This document shows, one piece after another, positions 37,540-46,553 of a stretch of DNA of 64,000 bases (positions within the stretch are counted from its first letter, which is position 1; each line of letters opens with the position of its first letter). Source of the stretch: Lysobacter sp. Root690 (GTDB lineage: Bacteria; Pseudomonadota; Gammaproteobacteria; Xanthomonadales; Xanthomonadaceae); the NCBI RefSeq assembly GCF_001427785.1, contig NZ_LMHM01000017.1, forward strand, positions 245,925 to 309,924, written 5' to 3'. A model generated the notes under the pieces. That model was not told where the DNA came from, did not search any database, and was given only the letters and a program-made list of their open reading frames with translations. Made by a program: the position numbers and the translations under genes.

Positions 37540-39465
37540 ATGAACGAATATTCCATTGCACGCCGCGGGGTAGGCACCGGCGTGCGTTCGCTGTCGTGGT
37601 CGCTGGCCGTCGCCCTGCTGGCGCTCGCCACGCCATGGGCCGCGCAGGCGCAAACTCAGGCCGCGCCCGAAGACCGCGCCCTGGCCCAGCGTCTGCAGAT
37701 CGAGGAGTCGCTGCAACGCGTCGACCGCGCGCTGTACGCGGACTACTTCCGCCAGGCCTATGCGCGCTACCCGTCGATCCCGGCCGGCACGCTGGAATCG
37801 GTCGCCTACGTGATGAGCCGCTGGCAGCAACTGCAACCCGGTTCGGCCGCGGGCTACGGCGAGCAGCACCAGCACATGCCGCGCTCGTACGGCGTCATGG
37901 GTCTGTACCACGGCGAAGGCTTCGCCGATCAAGTCAGCGAAGGCGCGCGTCTGATCGGCGTGCCGGCCGCGCGCGTGCAGCGCGATCCGCTCAGCAACAT
38001 CCTCGCCTCGGCGGCGCTGCTCGATCGCGAACTGCGCGCCGACGGGATCGGCGCCAAATCCGCGGTCGAAGCCACGCGTCCGGCGCTGGAGCGTTACGCC
38101 GGTTTCGCCGGCAACTCGGGCAAGAGCGCGATCCAGGATCACGCCCGCTCCAGCTTCGCCTTCGACGTGCTGTTGGCGCAGGACAAGGGCGTCAACGACC
38201 GCGGCATCGTCGTGCCGATGCGCGCGGTCGCGTGGGAACGCGCCTTCGACGCGCGCAAGCTGGTGCAACTGCGCGCGCCGTTCGTGCGCCTGGACGTGAG
38301 CCGCGATCGGGTCGAGGCCGGTACGCTGAAGGACGACGGCGCGTTCGCGATCGATCCGCTCAGCGAAACCCTGCGCGCGCCGTCGCTAAGCGCGGCCGAC
38401 GAAAAGAGCACCGACTACGGCCCGGCGCTGTGGGTGGCTTCGCCTTACCACTCCACGCGCACGTCCTACGACTCGGTCACCATCCACACGATGCAGGGCT
38501 ATTACGCCGGCAGCATCTCGTGGTTCCAGAACAACCCCAACAGCGTCAGCGCGCATTACCTGATCCGCAGCTCCGACGGCCAGATCACCCAGATGGTGCG
38601 CGAGAACCGCGCGGCCCATCACGTCGGCGTGCATAACAAGACCACGCTCGGCATCGAACACGAAGGCTTCGTCAACAACGCCAGCTGGTACACCGCGGCG
38701 ATGTACAACGCCTCGGCGGCGTTGACCCGGCATTTCTGCGCGACCTACAGCGCGATCAGCTGCGCGAGCGCGTTCAAGGGCCCGGCCGGCAGCGGCATCA
38801 ACGTGTTGCCGGCCAGCGTCAAGGTCAAGGGCCACCAGCACTACAGCAGCCAGACCCACACCGATCCGGGCATCAACTGGGACTGGGCGCGTTACTACAA
38901 CCTGCTCAATCCGGGCAATCCGCCCGGCGGCGGCAGCGTGATCGACAGTTTCGAAAGCACGGTCGGGCATTTCGATACCAGCCCAGCGTATTCGGGCGGC
39001 ACCACCGGCATCGCCGCGACCTCGTTGAGCGAACGCAATTGCACCACGCGCAAGAACGGCGAGTGCTCGCTGCGGTTGTTGTTGAAAGACGATGCCGCCA
39101 GCGCCGATGGCTGGGCGGTGCGGCTGTTGTCGGGCAGCGGCAATCCGGGCAGCAACGCGGCCCTGACCCGCGCCAACGGCAAGGTCGGTTTCTGGGTGTT
39201 CACCGGCGCGACCGGCATGAGCGCGGCGATCGGCGTCGACGACAGCGACGGTACCGAACGTTCGCTCAGCCGCGCGATTCCGGCCAATGCCTGGACCTAT
39301 CTGGAGTGGAGTCTGACCGACGATGCGCAGTGGGATGCGTGGGTCGGCGGCGCCAACGGCGCAATCACCGCCGCATCGGTGAAGCTCGATGCGGTGTGGT
39401 TCTACCGCGATCAGACCTCGTTCGACGTCAACGTGTACGTCGACGACGTGCAGGTGAAGAACTGA
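37540..39465 (+). CDS. secreted N-acetylmuramoyl-L-alanine amidase with SLT-like and beta-sandwich domains (641 aa)
   Basis: Signal peptide 1-38. Residues about 65-170 resemble an SLT/lysozyme-like domain (RSYGVMGLYHG, NILASAALLD). The position of the catalytic Glu holds Met92 (VAYVMSRW), so this domain is probably not catalytic. Residues about 297-455 form an Amidase_2 (PGRP-type) zinc domain: His316 in TIHTMQG, Glu in GIEHEG, and GHQHYSSQTHTDPG at 431-444. The C-terminal 467-641 is a beta-sandwich, probably carbohydrate binding, duplicated in the next gene. It should cut the bond between muramic acid and stem peptides outside the cell. The start at 37540 has GGGGAG upstream. First of a run of wall-degrading genes. 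Confidence 0.9.
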   Translation: MNEYSIARRGVGTGVRSLSWSLAVALLALATPWAAQAQTQAAPEDRALAQRLQIEESLQRVDRALYADYFRQAYARYPSIPAGTLESVAYVMSRWQQLQPGSAAGYGEQHQHMPRSYGVMGLYHGEGFADQVSEGARLIGVPAARVQRDPLSNILASAALLDRELRADGIGAKSAVEATRPALERYAGFAGNSGKSAIQDHARSSFAFDVLLAQDKGVNDRGIVVPMRAVAWERAFDARKLVQLRAPFVRLDVSRDRVEAGTLKDDGAFAIDPLSETLRAPSLSAADEKSTDYGPALWVASPYHSTRTSYDSVTIHTMQGYYAGSISWFQNNPNSVSAHYLIRSSDGQITQMVRENRAAHHVGVHNKTTLGIEHEGFVNNASWYTAAMYNASAALTRHFCATYSAISCASAFKGPAGSGINVLPASVKVKGHQHYSSQTHTDPGINWDWARYYNLLNPGNPPGGGSVIDSFESTVGHFDTSPAYSGGTTGIAATSLSERNCTTRKNGECSLRLLLKDDAASADGWAVRLLSGSGNPGSNAALTRANGKVGFWVFTGATGMSAAIGVDDSDGTERSLSRAIPANAWTYLEWSLTDDAQWDAWVGGANGAITAASVKLDAVWFYRDQTSFDVNVYVDDVQVKN

Positions 39466-39472
39466 GGTCGAG

Positions 39473-39503
39473 GCGCGCGGTCCGCCGGTGGCGGGTCGCG
39501 CGC
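39473..39503 (+). terminator. GC-rich hairpin after the amidase
   Basis: GCGCGCG-GT-CCGCC and GGCGG-GT-CGCGCGC form a 12-bp stem with a 2x2 internal loop, 8 nt after the amidase stop. There is no T tract. Nothing else is recognised in the 320-bp gap to the SpoIID-like gene. Confidence 0.35.
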
Positions 39504-39785
39504 TGTCCGGATCATAACGAGGGCGGGTGGATGCGCGGTCGTGGCACGGCCGCGCGGGAATCGGGGAAGCGTCGTGATACGCGACATCGGCATTGCGAAT
39601 GCGATGCCGTTCGTGGGCGCTCGATTCAACGCACGCACGACTTCGCGATCGCCGGGTGACTTCGGTCGCGCTTCGCGCGATCCGAATCGCGGCATGCCCG
39701 GGCACCGCCACCACTGCAACATCGCAAGCCGATCATGCGCGACGCGCCGAGCGACCAGCGCCGACCGGCCTCCAGGGGAACGCCG

Positions 39786-41957
39786 ATGCACGACTCCAAC
39801 CCATCGCCGTCGTCGCAGGATCCGGGCAGCGATCGGCCGCAGCGCGCGCGGCGCATGCCGACCTGGCTGGCTATCCTCGCTCTATTGATCGCCGGCGCGG
39901 TATTCGCGCAGTGGCTGCGCGCCGCGGCCGCGCCCGCGACGATCGCCGCCGCCAGTCCGGCCGATGCCGCGCGCGCCGCGCCGGTGAACCAGCGCAGCCT
40001 GGACATTCGCGTGCGCGACGCGGTCAGCGGCCGCGCATTGGACTCCAATCTGCTCGTGCACCCGCGCGGCGACACCGCGCGGGTGCACGACCTGCGCGTG
40101 ACCGGTACGGGCGGCCGCGTCGCGACCCTCGCCGCGGGCGAGTACGAACTGGTCGTGAGCGCAAGCGGGCATGCCGACCTGAGTACGCGCGTGAGCATCG
40201 ATGCCGCGCAGCCGTTGCCGCTGACGCTGTGGCTACCGCCGTCGCAGCCGTCCGACGCGCTCGATCTGCTTGCGCTCAAAGCCGCATCCTGCGCGCGCTG
40301 CGCGGTGTTCAGCGGCCATGTCTACGATCAAGTCAGTGGGCGACCGCTCAACGGCGCACAGGTAAGCAGCAGCCAGGGCACGCGCACCAAGACCGACGAT
40401 CAAGGCTATTTCGAACTGCCGGCCACCTTGCCGGCCGCGCTCAATCGCGACAGCGAGGCATTGCCGGCGACGATCGAACTCAGCATCGCCGCGGCCAATC
40501 ACCGCACTACGCGTCTGCTCGGTCTGCCCCTGCTCAACGACAGCCGCCATCTGATCGTCGATCTGATCCCCGGCGCCGGCAGTGCAAGTGAAGACCGCAG
40601 TCATGTGCAGGCCCAGGCACGTCAGCGCCAGGATCAACAACGGCCCGTATCGCCCGCCGACGCGGCGCGCAACGCGGCCGACGCCGAACGCAACGACGCC
40701 GATGCAGCGCTCGATCCGCGTCGACCGGCCTCGGTCGCGATCGCGAAGCAACTCGCCGCGCAAGCCGCGACGGTGCCAGTGCCGTCCAGCATCCGCGTCG
40801 GCACCAACTGCTCCGGCCGCTCGTGCAGCGCGGTCTCGGTATATGCGTTCGAAGACTATGTCGGCCGCGGCCTCGACGAGGAATGGATCCCGTCGTGGGA
40901 TCCCGATTCGCTCGCCGCCGGCGCGGTCGCCTACCGCAGCTACGCCGCGTACTACGTCGCCCATCCGGTCAACAGCCGCTACGACATCTGCAGCAGCACC
41001 TCGTGCCAGGCGTTCAACGCCGACAGCGTGGCGGCGACGGTCGCCGCGGCCGCGGCTACCCGCGGCGTGTTGCTCACCCGCGACGGCCAGACCGCGGCGT
41101 TCAGCGAATATTCCTCGGAAAACAACGCCTGGGACGATCCAGGCGACGGCCTGTCCTGCGTCAACAACGACCTGAGCTGCGGCAACGGCCGCAACGGTTC
41201 GCCGCGCAACAACTGGCCGTGCATCGCCGACGAGGTCGGGCGCGGGCGCGGCTGTTTCGGTCACGGCCGCGGCATGAGCCAATGGGGCAGCCAGCGCTGG
41301 GCCGCCAACAACGGCCGCGACTGGAAGTGGATCGCCAACCATTACTTCAATAACAACAACAGTCCGGCCGGTCTGCGCAACGCCTTTCTCGCCAACGACG
41401 GCGGCGGCGCGCCCGGCGGCGATGCGATCGTGTTCGATGCCTTCGAAAGCGGCGTCGGCCGTTTCAACAGCGCGCCGACCCTGTCGGGCAGCACCACCGG
41501 CATCTCGACCGCCTCGCTCGCCCAGCAGGACTGCACTACGCGCAAGAACGGCAGCTGTTCGCTGCGGGTGTTGCTCAAGGACGATCCGGCGGTCGCGACC
41601 GCCTGGGCGGTGCGCCTGCTGTCCGGCGGCGGCACCCCAGCCAACAATCTGGAATTGATCCGCGCCGGTGGCAAGGTCGGTTTCTGGATCTACACCGGCG
41701 GCAGCGGCCTGAGCGCGTCGCTCAGCATCGACGACAGCGACGGCACCGAACGCGCGATCGCGCGGACCATCCCGACCGGCCAATGGACCTACCTGGAATG
41801 GGCGCTGGACGATCCGGCGCAGTGGAGCGCCTGGGCCGGCGCGAGCAACGGCCAGATCGACGCCGCCGGCGTTCGCCTCGATGCGGTGTGGCTGCTGCGC
41901 GAGCAGACCAGCTTCGACGTCAATGTCTACCTCGACGATGTACAGATCGCGCACTGA
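39786..41957 (+). CDS. SpoIID/LytB-type protein with the same C-terminal beta-sandwich (723 aa)
   Basis: One N-terminal membrane anchor (about 25-44). It is followed by a carboxypeptidase-regulatory-like beta domain (about 175-260; VFSGHVYDQVSGRPLNGAQV), a linker, then a SpoIID domain (about 350-545). The SpoIID signature is AFEDYVGRGLDEEWIPSWDP leading to SLAAGAVAYRSYAAYYV, with the closing GRGMSQWGSQRWA. SpoIID enzymes are lytic transglycosylases that cut glycan strands already stripped of peptides, with the Glu before SW implicated. The C-terminal 550-723 is closely similar to the preceding amidase's C-terminus. Ribosome site GGGGAA; a start at 39735 is rejected. The protein is fit to work on the amidase's product. 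Confidence 0.88.
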   Translation: MHDSNPSPSSQDPGSDRPQRARRMPTWLAILALLIAGAVFAQWLRAAAAPATIAAASPADAARAAPVNQRSLDIRVRDAVSGRALDSNLLVHPRGDTARVHDLRVTGTGGRVATLAAGEYELVVSASGHADLSTRVSIDAAQPLPLTLWLPPSQPSDALDLLALKAASCARCAVFSGHVYDQVSGRPLNGAQVSSSQGTRTKTDDQGYFELPATLPAALNRDSEALPATIELSIAAANHRTTRLLGLPLLNDSRHLIVDLIPGAGSASEDRSHVQAQARQRQDQQRPVSPADAARNAADAERNDADAALDPRRPASVAIAKQLAAQAATVPVPSSIRVGTNCSGRSCSAVSVYAFEDYVGRGLDEEWIPSWDPDSLAAGAVAYRSYAAYYVAHPVNSRYDICSSTSCQAFNADSVAATVAAAAATRGVLLTRDGQTAAFSEYSSENNAWDDPGDGLSCVNNDLSCGNGRNGSPRNNWPCIADEVGRGRGCFGHGRGMSQWGSQRWAANNGRDWKWIANHYFNNNNSPAGLRNAFLANDGGGAPGGDAIVFDAFESGVGRFNSAPTLSGSTTGISTASLAQQDCTTRKNGSCSLRVLLKDDPAVATAWAVRLLSGGGTPANNLELIRAGGKVGFWIYTGGSGLSASLSIDDSDGTERAIARTIPTGQWTYLEWALDDPAQWSAWAGASNGQIDAAGVRLDAVWLLREQTSFDVNVYLDDVQIAH

Positions 41958-42023
41958 GTTGTTGTGTCGTCCCTACCGTCGCGCCGTCGGCAACGGCGCG
42001 GCCTCATCCGGAGTGATCCCGCC

Positions 42024-42791
42024 ATGAATCCACGCAATCGCACCGCCGGCGCTGTCGCGCTGTTCGCTTTCGCCGCCTTGTTCGGCACCGCCGCGCAGGC
42101 CGCGCCGACCTTCCAGATGCCGTTTCCCTGCGGCCAGGTCTGGTCCGGCCAGACCCGCACCAACCACAGCCCGCAGAACTCGGTCGACTTCAACCGCGCC
42201 AACGACGAAGGCGACACCGTGGTCGCGGCCGCGGCCGGCACGGTCAGCGTGGTTCGCAATCTGGGCAGCACCAGTTACGGCAAGTACGTGGTGATCGATC
42301 ACGGTGGCGGCTGGACCAGCCTGTACGCGCATCTGAATTCGTACTCGGTCTCGGTCGGGCAGAGCGTGGCGATCGGCAAGTCGATCGGTACGGTCGGCAC
42401 CACCGGCGGTTCGACCGGCCCGCACCTGCATTTCGAAGAACGCCTCAACGGCACCGCGCAGAAGATCAAGTTCAACGGCGCGCAGATCACCTACTTCGGC
42501 ACGGCCAATTACACCAGCCGCAATTCCTGCGGCGGCGGTGGCGGCGCGAGCGGAACGGTCAACACCAACGGCACGCCGCTCAACGTGCGCTCCGGCCCGG
42601 GCACCTCGTACTCGATCGTCGGCAGCCTCGGCGACGGCGCGGGCGTGACGATTCAGTGCCAGACCACCGGCACCTCGGTGACCGGCACCTACGGCACCAG
42701 CAACCTGTGGAACCGGATCGGCAGCGGCCGCTTCATTCCCGATGCGTATACGTTCACCGGTTCGGACGGACGGGTCGCGCCGGATTGCTGA
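42024..42791 (+). CDS. secreted M23 family metallopeptidase with SH3b domain (255 aa)
   Basis: Signal peptide 1-27, then an M23 (LytM) zinc domain with all site residues: His48 and Asp55 in [12 protein letters not shown], His103 in SLYAHL, and His134/His136 in GPHLHFEE. A Gly-rich linker (GGGGGASG) leads to an SH3b domain with [17 protein letters not shown], likely for wall binding, ending in VAPDC. M23 enzymes cut peptidoglycan cross-bridges or elastin; Lysobacter beta-lytic and LasA-type enzymes belong here. There is no long pro-region, unlike classic beta-lytic protease. Start chosen by the signal peptide. Confidence 0.92.
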   Translation: MNPRNRTAGAVALFAFAALFGTAAQAAPTFQMPFPCGQVWSGQTRTNHSPQNSVDFNRANDEGDTVVAAAAGTVSVVRNLGSTSYGKYVVIDHGGGWTSLYAHLNSYSVSVGQSVAIGKSIGTVGTTGGSTGPHLHFEERLNGTAQKIKFNGAQITYFGTANYTSRNSCGGGGGASGTVNTNGTPLNVRSGPGTSYSIVGSLGDGAGVTIQCQTTGTSVTGTYGTSNLWNRIGSGRFIPDAYTFTGSDGRVAPDC

Positions 42792-42816
42792 GTGACACGA
42801 CGCAGTTCGATCTCAT

Positions 42817-42840
42817 CCCTCTCCGGTGCGCCGGAGAGGG
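42817..42840 (+). terminator. hairpin after the M23 gene
   Basis: CCCTCTCCGG-TGCG-CCGGAGAGGG, a perfect 10-bp stem related to the CTCTCCCG repeat family, 25 nt after the M23 stop. No T tract. Confidence 0.45.
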
Positions 42841-42948
42841 GATGTTCTGCCGCCGCGCGCCGCCGCATCAGCGGCATTGCGCCGGCCTTTCATTCGTGAC
42901 GCGCGAGGCGACAGGTATGCTTGAACCGCTTCCCTTGCCGTCGAACCG

Positions 42949-43875
42949 ATGAACTTCAAGCACGCGCTGTCGATCGCCGTTGTTTCGGCCGTGGCCGGCG
43001 CCTTCGCCGGCGGCGCCTATGTCGCGCATCGCGCGCCGACGGTGCGGGCGGCGAGCGCGACGAAACCGCCCGCGGCCGACAGCGACGCGAACGCGCATCG
43101 CGCAAACGGCGCGCAGCCGCATTCGCCCTATCCCGATTACCTGTCGCTGGGCGGCGCCGCGCCGGTCAGCTTCGAATCGCTGCGCCAGCGCGCCAGTCGG
43201 GATCCGGCCTTCCTGCAAAGCCTGTTGCAGCGGTTCCGCAACGAAACCGATCCGGCCGCGCGCGGCGAACTGCTGTCGCTGCTCAACGCCGTGTCCGGTG
43301 AGGACGTGCTGCGCTTCGCTTTGTCGCTGAGCGCCAGCACCCGCGCGCAGGACGAACGCGACGGCCTGGCCTTGCTGAGCGCGTACTCGATGGACCGCGC
43401 CGAAGTGCGCCAGACCCTGTTGGCCAAGCTTGGGCAGGGCGGCGATCCGCAGCATCGGTCCGAACTGGTGGCGATGCTGACCCCGGCGACCCTGCCGAGC
43501 GAAGACGCCGCGCCGGTGGTGGCGCAGCTGGCCGCGCTCGCGCGCGACCCCGACCCGACGCTGCGCGCGCAGGCGGTGCTGCAACTGGCGCAGTGGGACG
43601 ACAGCGAGCAGACCGAGGACCTGCTGCATCGCGCGATCCTCGACCCGTCCGCGCCGGTGCGGGCCAGCGCGATCGCCGGCGTGCAGGGTTCGCGCCTGCG
43701 CAGCGACCGGCTCAAGGAAGCGCTGCTCGACATCGCCGCCGACCCGGCCAGCAGCGCCGCCGACCGCGGCGCGGCGACCTTCGCCCTGCAGGACTTCCGC
43801 CTCAACCGCGCCGAGTACGCCATCTGGCGCCGCGCCCAGGCCCAGGCCGACGCCGACAGCGGCGAAGGCGGTTGA
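42949..43875 (+). CDS. membrane-anchored or exported HEAT-like repeat protein (308 aa)
   Basis: The N-terminal hydrophobic segment (FKHALSIAVVSAVAGAFAGGAYVA) is a signal anchor or uncleaved leader. After a disordered stretch (30-70), helical pairs follow from about 80 to 300. They are typical of HEAT/armadillo-like repeats, for example AAPVVAQLAALARDPDPTLRAQ and ILDPSAPVRASAIAGVQGS. This suggests a periplasmic protein-protein scaffold. Position right after the wall hydrolase genes on the same strand suggests a possible helper role, but no shared transcript is proven. Confidence 0.78.
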   Translation: MNFKHALSIAVVSAVAGAFAGGAYVAHRAPTVRAASATKPPAADSDANAHRANGAQPHSPYPDYLSLGGAAPVSFESLRQRASRDPAFLQSLLQRFRNETDPAARGELLSLLNAVSGEDVLRFALSLSASTRAQDERDGLALLSAYSMDRAEVRQTLLAKLGQGGDPQHRSELVAMLTPATLPSEDAAPVVAQLAALARDPDPTLRAQAVLQLAQWDDSEQTEDLLHRAILDPSAPVRASAIAGVQGSRLRSDRLKEALLDIAADPASSAADRGAATFALQDFRLNRAEYAIWRRAQAQADADSGEGG

Positions 43876-44254
43876 GCCGGGCGAACCGCCCGCCCGGGCA
43901 CCCGGCCCGGGACGCCGAGCAGCGCAGTTCGCGCTGGAACGACCGGTTCGGCGCGGATTTGTCCCAAAACACCCGATCCGGCCATTGTGAATGCTGTTCA
44001 GGCACACCCAATCGCCCGCGCCGCGACGGCTTTGCCGAAATCGGTTTTTTGGCCTGCCGCCGCTGAATTAAAGCCATCAAAATCAATCGGCTAGGCTTGC
44101 GATCGGCCTTCGGAAGGGGGCGAAAACAGGGCTGCGTCTTAAAGATGGATGTGCCAAACCGTGCGCCAGTTGTCGATTCGGCTGAACATCATTGGCCCTT
44201 GCCAATTGATTTTCGGGTCAGACGCTACTACGGTGTGCGAGCTGAGTTAGTCAA

Positions 44255-44363
44255 GGGTCACCGTAGGCCGTGACCCGATGCCGTAGATCGTCGATTCACA
44301 GATCCACTCCATCGTTCCACCTCGCTTCCTCCTTGCTACCAGCCCCAACGCCGTGAAAACGGC
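44255..44363 (+). promoter_or_regulatory. cold-shock mRNA leader hairpins
   Basis: The 520-bp gap 43876-44395 precedes the cold-shock gene. It is unusually A/T-rich for this window around 44020-44110 and contains two small hairpins. These are GGGTCAC-8 nt-GTGACCC (44255-44276) and GCCGT-GAAA-ACGGC (44350-44363), the latter about 20 nt before the AAGGAG ribosome site. Long structured leaders are usual for cspA-type messages and control their temperature-dependent translation. The exact promoter was not identified. Confidence 0.45.
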
Positions 44364-44395
44364 ATTCCAACACCATGTTTCAAGGAGTTAGCAAT

Positions 44396-44608
44396 ATGTC
44401 GGACGCTCGCGAAGTCGGTACTGTCAAGTGGTTCAACGATGCCAAGGGCTTTGGCTTCATCTCCCGCGAGAGCGGCGATGACGTGTTCGTGCATTTCCGC
44501 GCGATCCAGGGCCAGGGCTTCAAGAGCCTGCAGGAAGGCCAGAAGGTCTCCTTCGTCGTGACTCAGGGCCAGAAGGGCCTTCAGGCCGACCAGGTCCAGG
44601 CCATCTGA
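44396..44608 (+). CDS. cold-shock protein, CspA family (70 aa)
   Basis: Single cold-shock (OB-fold) domain with both RNA-binding motifs: RNP1 KGFGFISRE and RNP2 DVFVHFRAI. It opens with [11 protein letters not shown]. It binds single-stranded RNA/DNA and acts as an RNA chaperone in the cytoplasm. Length and sequence are standard. The ATG at 44396 follows AAGGAG at ideal spacing; the in-frame ATG 21 nt upstream overlaps the ribosome site and is rejected. The message has a long structured leader and its own terminator. Confidence 0.96.
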   Translation: MSDAREVGTVKWFNDAKGFGFISRESGDDVFVHFRAIQGQGFKSLQEGQKVSFVVTQGQKGLQADQVQAI

Positions 44609-44663
44609 ACCTGACGGTTCTGTGATGACCTCGCGACTCGCGGCGCAAGCCGCGGATCGCTAG

Positions 44664-44690
44664 AAAAGCCCGGCGCAAGCCGGGCTTTTT
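44664..44690 (+). terminator. rho-independent terminator of the cold-shock gene
   Basis: AAAAGCCCGGC-GCAA-GCCGGGCTTTTT, an 11-bp stem with a GCAA tetraloop and a T run, 56 nt after the stop. Confidence 0.88.
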
Positions 44691-44826
44691 CGTTTCCGGT
44701 CGCGGCCGCGCCGCCCGCGCAATTCGCCGCTCGCGGTTTGCTCGATCGCGGCGATTGCGCCGCCCGGCTTTTCAAGCCGCGCCCCAGGTCGCACCATGCG
44801 CGCACTCCCCTTGCGATGCCGCCGCC

Positions 44827-45378
44827 ATGACCTCACCCGACAACGAATCCGATTACGAAGACGACGGCTTCGACTTCACCGGTGACGAAAACGAGGAGCT
44901 CAGCCAGGAGGCTTTGATCTGGCAGCTGTTGCTGCTGATCAATCCCGGCGACGAGGAGACCGCGCTGCAGCAGTTCGCGCGTTACCGCGAAGCGCGCGAA
45001 GGCGAGGCGGACGACGATTTCGGCGAGATCGACACGCTTCAGGACGTGATCGACTGGACCTCGGGTTTCCACGTGGACTGGAAGGACACCGAATCCTTCG
45101 TCGATTCGATCGCGGAGCTGGCCGCGCGCTTCAACCTGCAGGTGGACTGGGGCGTGGAAGACCCCACCGACGACGAATTCCTCGACGGCACCGACGTGCC
45201 CGAGCTGATGGCGCGCGCGCACGATCGCCTGCGCGAGTACGGCTACACCTTGTGGAACCGCTCGACCGGCGGCGACTCCTACGCCGGCTGGATCACCCTG
45301 CGCCGCGACGACGAGAACATGCAGGCGGTGGCGGTGGGGCTGGGGATCGATGTGCGGCCGGGCAGCGACGCTTACTGA
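44827..45378 (+). CDS. acidic cytoplasmic protein, probably DUF6630 family (183 aa)
   Basis: Very acidic protein with no signal peptide. The first 30 residues are Asp/Glu-rich and disordered. The fold region starts ALIWQLLLLINPGDEETALQ. It continues through DWTSGFHVDWKDTESFVDSI and a region with VDWGVEDPTDDEFLDG to the C-terminal YTLWNRSTGGDSYAGWITLR. This pattern matches what I remember of DUF6630, a family of unknown function. It may be a regulatory or immunity-like small protein; nothing nearby gives a role. Confidence 0.65.
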   Translation: MTSPDNESDYEDDGFDFTGDENEELSQEALIWQLLLLINPGDEETALQQFARYREAREGEADDDFGEIDTLQDVIDWTSGFHVDWKDTESFVDSIAELAARFNLQVDWGVEDPTDDEFLDGTDVPELMARAHDRLREYGYTLWNRSTGGDSYAGWITLRRDDENMQAVAVGLGIDVRPGSDAY

Positions 45379-45461
45379 GGTGGGCAGGCGTGGCTCGCGC
45401 ATGGGCGCGAGTCACGCCACATCGATTGACTCGCGCCGCGAGTTTCGCTGACCGGAGTGGC

Positions 45462-46553
45462 TCAATGCCGGCAGAACGCCGCCACCCGCGGATGCCGTTG
45501 CTCGAACGTCCCCAGCTTGCCGAACAAGCCGTCGACATAGCCCACCGCGATCGCCACCACCTTGCGCAGCTTGTGCTCTTCGCACACCAGCACGCAGGCC
45601 ACCTGGTGCAAGGTCAGCAATTCGATCAGCCAATGGATCGACCAGCGATCCGAATTCGAACGCAATGCATGCACCGCGTTGCGCGAGGCGTAGTAGCGCC
45701 GCCATGCGACATGGTTGCTGGTCGAGAAAATCCCGCGTTTGACGAACTGGCCGACCTGCTGACGCAGCTCGACCGCGGTGTTGATGTAGACCGGCACGTC
45801 GTTGCGGGTCGCGCGCAGGCCGTACTCGATGTCGACGTACTCGATGAAGTAGTCCTCGCGGAACGCACCGATCTTGCGGTACGCGGCCGCCGAGATCGCC
45901 GAGCCCGAGGAAATCACGAACAAGGTCGGCACCAGGCCTTCGGGGTGATCCTCGATGCGTTCGGGCTTGGGCATGCGCGCCTGCGGCGAAAACACCGGCA
46001 GGTAGCGGCCGAGGTTCACCTCGAACACTTTCGGCCCGACGATGAAGGTATCGCTGCCGACGTTGGCGCAGGCCTGCATCATGCCGTCGAAGAAGTCCGC
46101 GCCGAGTTGCGAATCCTGATCGAGCAGGAACAGCACCTCGCAACCGCGCGCGAGCAGGCACTGCGCGCCCTGGTTGTAGGCGCCGGAAATGCCGCCGTGG
46201 TTGGCGTTGTGGATCACCTCGATCCCGGCCGCGCGAAGTCGCGCATGCAATCCGGTGTCGGCCTCGGGCGAGTTGTCGACCGCGACCACGTGCCGGCAGA
46301 TCGCGCGGGTATCGTCGAGATGGATCAGGTGCGATGCGTTAGGCTGCCACAGCACGAAGATCACGCCAAAAGCATCGGGGTCAATGGAAGTCCCAGCATA
46401 AGTGAAGCGTCCAACGGAGAGCTCCGGCCCACCCGCGGCACGGTCCGAAGCCACACCAAGATCGCCCAGCCCCTCGCCCGCGGCACCCGGCAAAACCCCA
46501 TCGCCGCCACTCATCGCGGCCGTATCCACGCCATCGTTACGTTCCTCGTTCAT
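45462..46553 (-). CDS. GT2 family rhamnosyltransferase-like glycosyltransferase (363 aa)
   Basis: GT-A fold glycosyltransferase of the dTDP-rhamnose-using type (RhlC/RfbF-like). The Rossmann start is FGVIFVLWQPN (about 62), then VAVDNSP, NHGGISGAYNQGA, the nucleotide/metal motif FLLDQDSQ (DQD 145-147), and VSSGSAIS-like ISSGSAISAAAYRKIG, ending with FIEYVDIEYGLR, the usual acceptor-side acids. The first 50 residues are a Gly/Ala-rich extension. The start overlaps the stop of the acyltransferase gene upstream by 4 nt (ATGA), so the two are co-translated. The pairing suggests an acylated glycolipid. Sugar specificity is inferred. Confidence 0.85.
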   Translation of the reverse strand: MNEERNDGVDTAAMSGGDGVLPGAAGEGLGDLGVASDRAAGGPELSVGRFTYAGTSIDPDAFGVIFVLWQPNASHLIHLDDTRAICRHVVAVDNSPEADTGLHARLRAAGIEVIHNANHGGISGAYNQGAQCLLARGCEVLFLLDQDSQLGADFFDGMMQACANVGSDTFIVGPKVFEVNLGRYLPVFSPQARMPKPERIEDHPEGLVPTLFVISSGSAISAAAYRKIGAFREDYFIEYVDIEYGLRATRNDVPVYINTAVELRQQVGQFVKRGIFSTSNHVAWRRYYASRNAVHALRSNSDRWSIHWLIELLTLHQVACVLVCEEHKLRKVVAIAVGYVDGLFGKLGTFEQRHPRVAAFCRH

